Part shown: one piece after another, positions 61,020-64,000 of the stretch | How positions within the stretch are numbered: the stretch's first letter is position 1 | How the letters are laid out: each line of letters opens with the position of its first letter | Notes under the pieces: model-generated | What the model was told of the DNA's origin: nothing | The model's database searches: none | The model's input: only the letters and a program-made list of their open reading frames with translations | Made by a program: the position numbers and the translations under genes | From: Calliopum simillimum | Lineage: Eukaryota; Arthropoda; Insecta; Diptera; Lauxaniidae | NCBI GenBank assembly: GCA_951812925.1 | Contig: OX638370.1 | Coordinates: forward strand, 92,208,897 to 92,272,896 | Length of the DNA: 64,000 nt | Direction: 5' to 3'

Positions 61020-61345
61020 ACGCAGACCAAAATGAAAAAATAGAAACCAAAGTTTTGCAAAGCCTCTGTAAAACACGGAGGACGGATTGTAATGGTCTAA
61101 GGTTTTTTCTGTGGTCAAGGGAGTGGGCTAATTCATTAGACTAAAGGAATTATATATTGCCACTTAAATGGAGGTCCCAACAGGACAACGATCCAAACAC
61201 ATACCACTTAAGTTTGTAAAGCCTGGTTTCAGAGCAATGGGATACAAGTTCTTGGTTGGCCTGGCCAGTTCACAGATTTGAATCCCATTGAGATCCTCTG
61301 GGAAATCATTAACGTGAAAATCTACAAGAAAAATTGCAAAACCAA
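61020..61345 (+). pseudogene. Tc1-like (DD34E) transposase fragment, right arm
   Basis: Readable pieces are KASVKHGGRIVMV, then QDNDPN (second catalytic Asp, 61181) and, after a frameshift, WPGQF and DLNPIEILWEII with the catalytic Glu (61281-61310). The N-terminal DNA-binding domain and the first catalytic Asp are absent. Frameshifts and stops make it non-functional. Confidence 0.8.
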
Positions 61346-61982
61346 GAAAAATTTTTTTGAAGCTTTGATAGTATCCTTGGGAAGGGCTATCGCAGGTTAT
61401 CATTAATAATATAATGCCCTCTATACTTTAAAGATGTGCTAATGTTACCCAGTATAAAGGGTTTTCAACTAAATCATAATTTTAAAAGTTTTTATTAAGT
61501 GTTAAGAAGGGGGTGCTTTAGTTTTGTCCGATGAAGTTTCTAAATTTTAATGTTTATTATATGTTAACTCTTAATTTATAAAACCCTGAATTTTTTAAGT
61601 TTTTGTTTGTCAATAATAAACGTATAAATAAATAAAATAAAAACACAAACTAACTCAATAACGTCGTTTTCTTAAAAAAAAATTTGATATTAGAAAAAAT
61701 TTCTTTAGGGGGTGCTTAGGTTTTGGCCGACACTGTATGTTCTTGATCAGCGTCACCTCCTGAGTCGATATAGCCATGTCCGTCTGGCTGCCTGTGGAAA
61801 TATTTTTCACGGAAAAACTAAGCAAGATAATTCAATGAAATTTGGTGCACTGACTCCGTTGTTACAGATAGCTTGATATATTGAAAACGGGCGAAATTGG
61901 TCAATGGACATGCCACCGCCCATACAACAAATATATTCAAAATGCAACTTTAGGAGTATTTTTCACGACAATGCAACCATAA

Positions 61983-62413
61983 TCTATATATTAATACGCA
62001 AGACAAAAACTTGTCCATCTTTTTTTTACTATGTAAGAAATGGAGTCAGACTTCAAATATACACCATTAGAAAGATATTTGTGTGTATATGTGCACAAAG
62101 TTAAAATTATGTGTATATTTTGACTTTAAGGCAGGTGAAATTAAATACCAGTTTTTCAATATTGCCAACAACAAAATACACGGTCACATAGAGCTGAAAA
62201 AAGGATAAAGCACAAAGAGAAAGATAAAAAGCATAGCACTAACTTCATGTTTTTTGTTTTGCTTATGTTTTGCTTGAATTATACCAGGGATGATAAATGA
62301 GCTTTTCTATTTCGTACCAAATAGCAAAAGAAAAGTAGTACTAAAAGTGTCCAAAAAGTATAAAAATTATTTGATACATTTCTGGTCGAATTTTAACCAC
62401 TGGGCGATTCTAG
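61983..62413 (+). mobile_element. Helitron-like non-autonomous element, copy D
   Basis: 431 bp from TCTATATATTAATACGC to CTAG. The hairpin near the 3' end ('ggtcgaattttaacc') is weakened by mutation. It is inserted precisely between A and T of the INE-like repeat ('caaccataa' | 'tacacaaat'), with no duplication, as Helitrons do. Confidence 0.8.
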
Positions 62414-62828
62414 TACACAAATATAATAAAGACGGTAAGCATTAGCTCTGCGCAAAACCAAGACGAAATCGGACAAGTAGGCGTGGCGCCTCCCATATAA
62501 GCAAATGTTTCAAAAGCCTATACGGAAAGCGTTATTCGATAAAATCCAACTAAATTACACTCAGAGAATAATAACTATAAGTGCAAGCTCTGAACAAAAA
62601 CTACACGAAATCGGACAAGATGACGTGGCACCTCCCATTCAAGCAAAAGCTTCGAAGTGCTTTACTGGAAACGTTTTTTCAGGTAATCTAACCAAATTTC
62701 ACAGTAAGTGTAAGATCTGAGACAAAGCTATTTAAATTCGGATAAGAGGTCGTGGCATTTCCCGTATAAACAAAATTTTCAAAATACTGCAGTGTAGGGT
62801 ATTTAATGTTTGGCCAAGCCAAAGGTAA

Positions 62829-64000
62829 CACACTAGTTTTTTTTTAATGTTTTATTTTCCATTTTTCTTAAGCGTGTCAAAGTTTTCGGTTTTTTTAATA
62901 TAACTATTCTTCCGAGAAATCGATCAAACTTGGTGACTTTCCAAAACAAATTACAACAAATATTTACGTTACAACTTTCTTTTTACTAAAATTTGTCAAT
63001 TCACTCAACATGCAAATGTCAACGCGATGTCAAAGGCAAAACATTTTTCAAATTATTAAAGCACATACAGATACTCGTATGGAGAAGATACAAGCAATAT
63101 GACCCGAAATAATTGTAAAAATAAAAAAAAATGGTCGATAGTATTGAAATGTCAACAAAAACTGCAAAATAAATTACAATTCTCTATGGTAGAAATTATA
63201 AGGGTCGGGCGACGAAAAGTTTCTCCTCGAAGTAAATCATTAGAGCGGTGGTATCTGTTACTATATCAAGAAAATGGTCCGGTATTAAAAACAAAAATTT
63301 CCTGGAAAAAAAATATGTTTAAGTTGTATGTAACACAGACAAATTTCAAATAAAAACCGCTACAAATATATATGACAAAGAAATTCTGAAAAAAAGGAGA
63401 CAGTTCCTATTAGCAACGTATATTGTAGGTTAAATGTAATAGCAACAAGAGAAGCAACCAAAATACAATGGTGAAAATAGCAAAAATGTCTATTCCTTTT
63501 GTTACAAATTTCTAAATCAAAAACAGCAACAATAACAACAGTAACAACGAAACTAACGACGCTATCAATAAAACTAACAAACCAGCAACAGTGTTGGCAA
63601 TCAACACCAACAGCAGCAACAGTAAGCGAAACGTCATTTTAGGCCATCTATTGGGATCTCCATATGGTACACAAATACAACACCCCAAAAAAAACACAAA
63701 AAGCTTTAAAATGAGAGCAGCAGCAACAACAGCAGCAGCAAACCAACAATAAATGCAACAACTACAATCAAGGTGCAAATGTTGCCAATTAAAATTGAAA
63801 AACTATCGAAAAGTATTTCAGACAACAACAAGAATAACAACAACAGCAAGAAAATTACAGTGTTGAATATGGCATACAGTAGCAACAACTTATGCTGCGG
63901 TTCAGTTGCTGATATCGTTGATATCACTGGGTACTTTGTTGGCATTCGGTGACACTGGACAAGCAGCAGCAGCAACAGTTCAACACAATCAAAGGTACGA
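62829..64000. other. Unique sequence with CAA/CAG triplet runs
   Basis: No gene is recognised. A CAA/CAG-rich stretch spans 63520-63990. The Leu-rich minus-strand frames at 63512-63975 are the other strand of these triplets and are not called. Confidence 0.45.

Larger units (their letters stand above)
60152..61735. mobile_element. Palindromic Tc1-like element with two inverted transposase fragments
   Basis: 1584 bp with TA on each side (60150-60151, 61736-61737). Both ends start CAGTGTCGGCCAAAA and continue '(t/c)ctaagcaccccct'. The two arms of about 790 bp are mirror images. Each contains the same 3' part of a DD34E Tc1-type transposase, so transposase remnants point in opposite directions. 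The centre lies near 60945-60965. A normal Tc1 element has one gene between short TIRs, so this is an inverted duplication of the element's right half. Confidence 0.88.
60066..62828 (-). repeat. INE-like dispersed repeat, copy 5, twice interrupted
   Basis: Minus-strand orientation. The 3' terminal module lies at 60066-60151 ('accctacagccagggtgtat'), resumes at 61736-61982, and the tandem units plus 5' module are at 62414-62828 (ending 'gccaagccaaaggtaac'). A palindromic Tc1-like element and a Helitron-like element split it. Both empty sites can be read from copies 1-3. Confidence 0.78.

Noticed and set aside
63512..63975. Leu-rich minus-strand frames resembling membrane proteins
   Set aside because: They are the complement of CAA/CAG triplet runs. 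The poly-Leu arises from repeat DNA.

Overview
The window looks like dipteran, probably tephritid fruit-fly, nuclear DNA: AT-rich, intron-bearing, with long runs of CAA/CTG triplets and dense transposon remains. The only gene I recognise with certainty is invected (inv), the engrailed paralogue, on the minus strand. Its large first coding exon occupies 53147-51188 and ends at a clear GT splice donor. The homeobox exon was not found by eye anywhere to the left, so positions 1-51187 are read as inv intron 1, running off the window. The tephritid assignment is inference: it rests on the inv sequence, on a DD41D (rosa-like) mariner, and on the general repeat style.

Layout. 1-51 kb: inv intron, mostly transposon debris broken by stretches of unique DNA. 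It holds a DD41D mariner with one nonsense codon (20.5-21.8 kb), an internally deleted DD34D mariner (41.8-42.7 kb) nested in a Helitron-like element, two copies of a hAT-type MITE in opposite orientation (16.1 and 29.5 kb), and a broken LINE reverse transcriptase (7.1-7.7 kb). It also holds two inverted arrays of one TATCG-rich minisatellite (3.1-4.0 and 11.7-12.9 kb) and many long palindromic (foldback) elements. Two unique blocks look regulatory: a GAGA cluster at 14.16 kb and a GATC-rich, less AT-rich block at 18.7-20.3 kb. 51-54 kb: inv exon 1, 5' UTR and putative promoter. 54-58 kb: two direct copies of a TIR element with internal 52-bp repeats, then a CACGG-ended element carrying a tRNA-like segment. 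58-59 kb: a tiny candidate first coding exon on the minus strand, flanked by direct repeats. 60-63 kb: an old INE-like repeat split by a palindromic Tc1-like element and by a Helitron-like element. 63-64 kb: CAA/CAG-rich unique DNA.

What stands out. Several insertions can be dated relative to one another because the empty site is visible in sister repeats. At least nine inverted-repeat elements of about 0.2 to 2.9 kb lie in what should be one developmental-gene pre-mRNA, which could form long hairpins. About half a dozen different tRNA-like segments, nearly all followed by an oligo-T run on their own strand, are scattered through the window, two of them inside TIR elements. All coordinates and alignments were made by eye.
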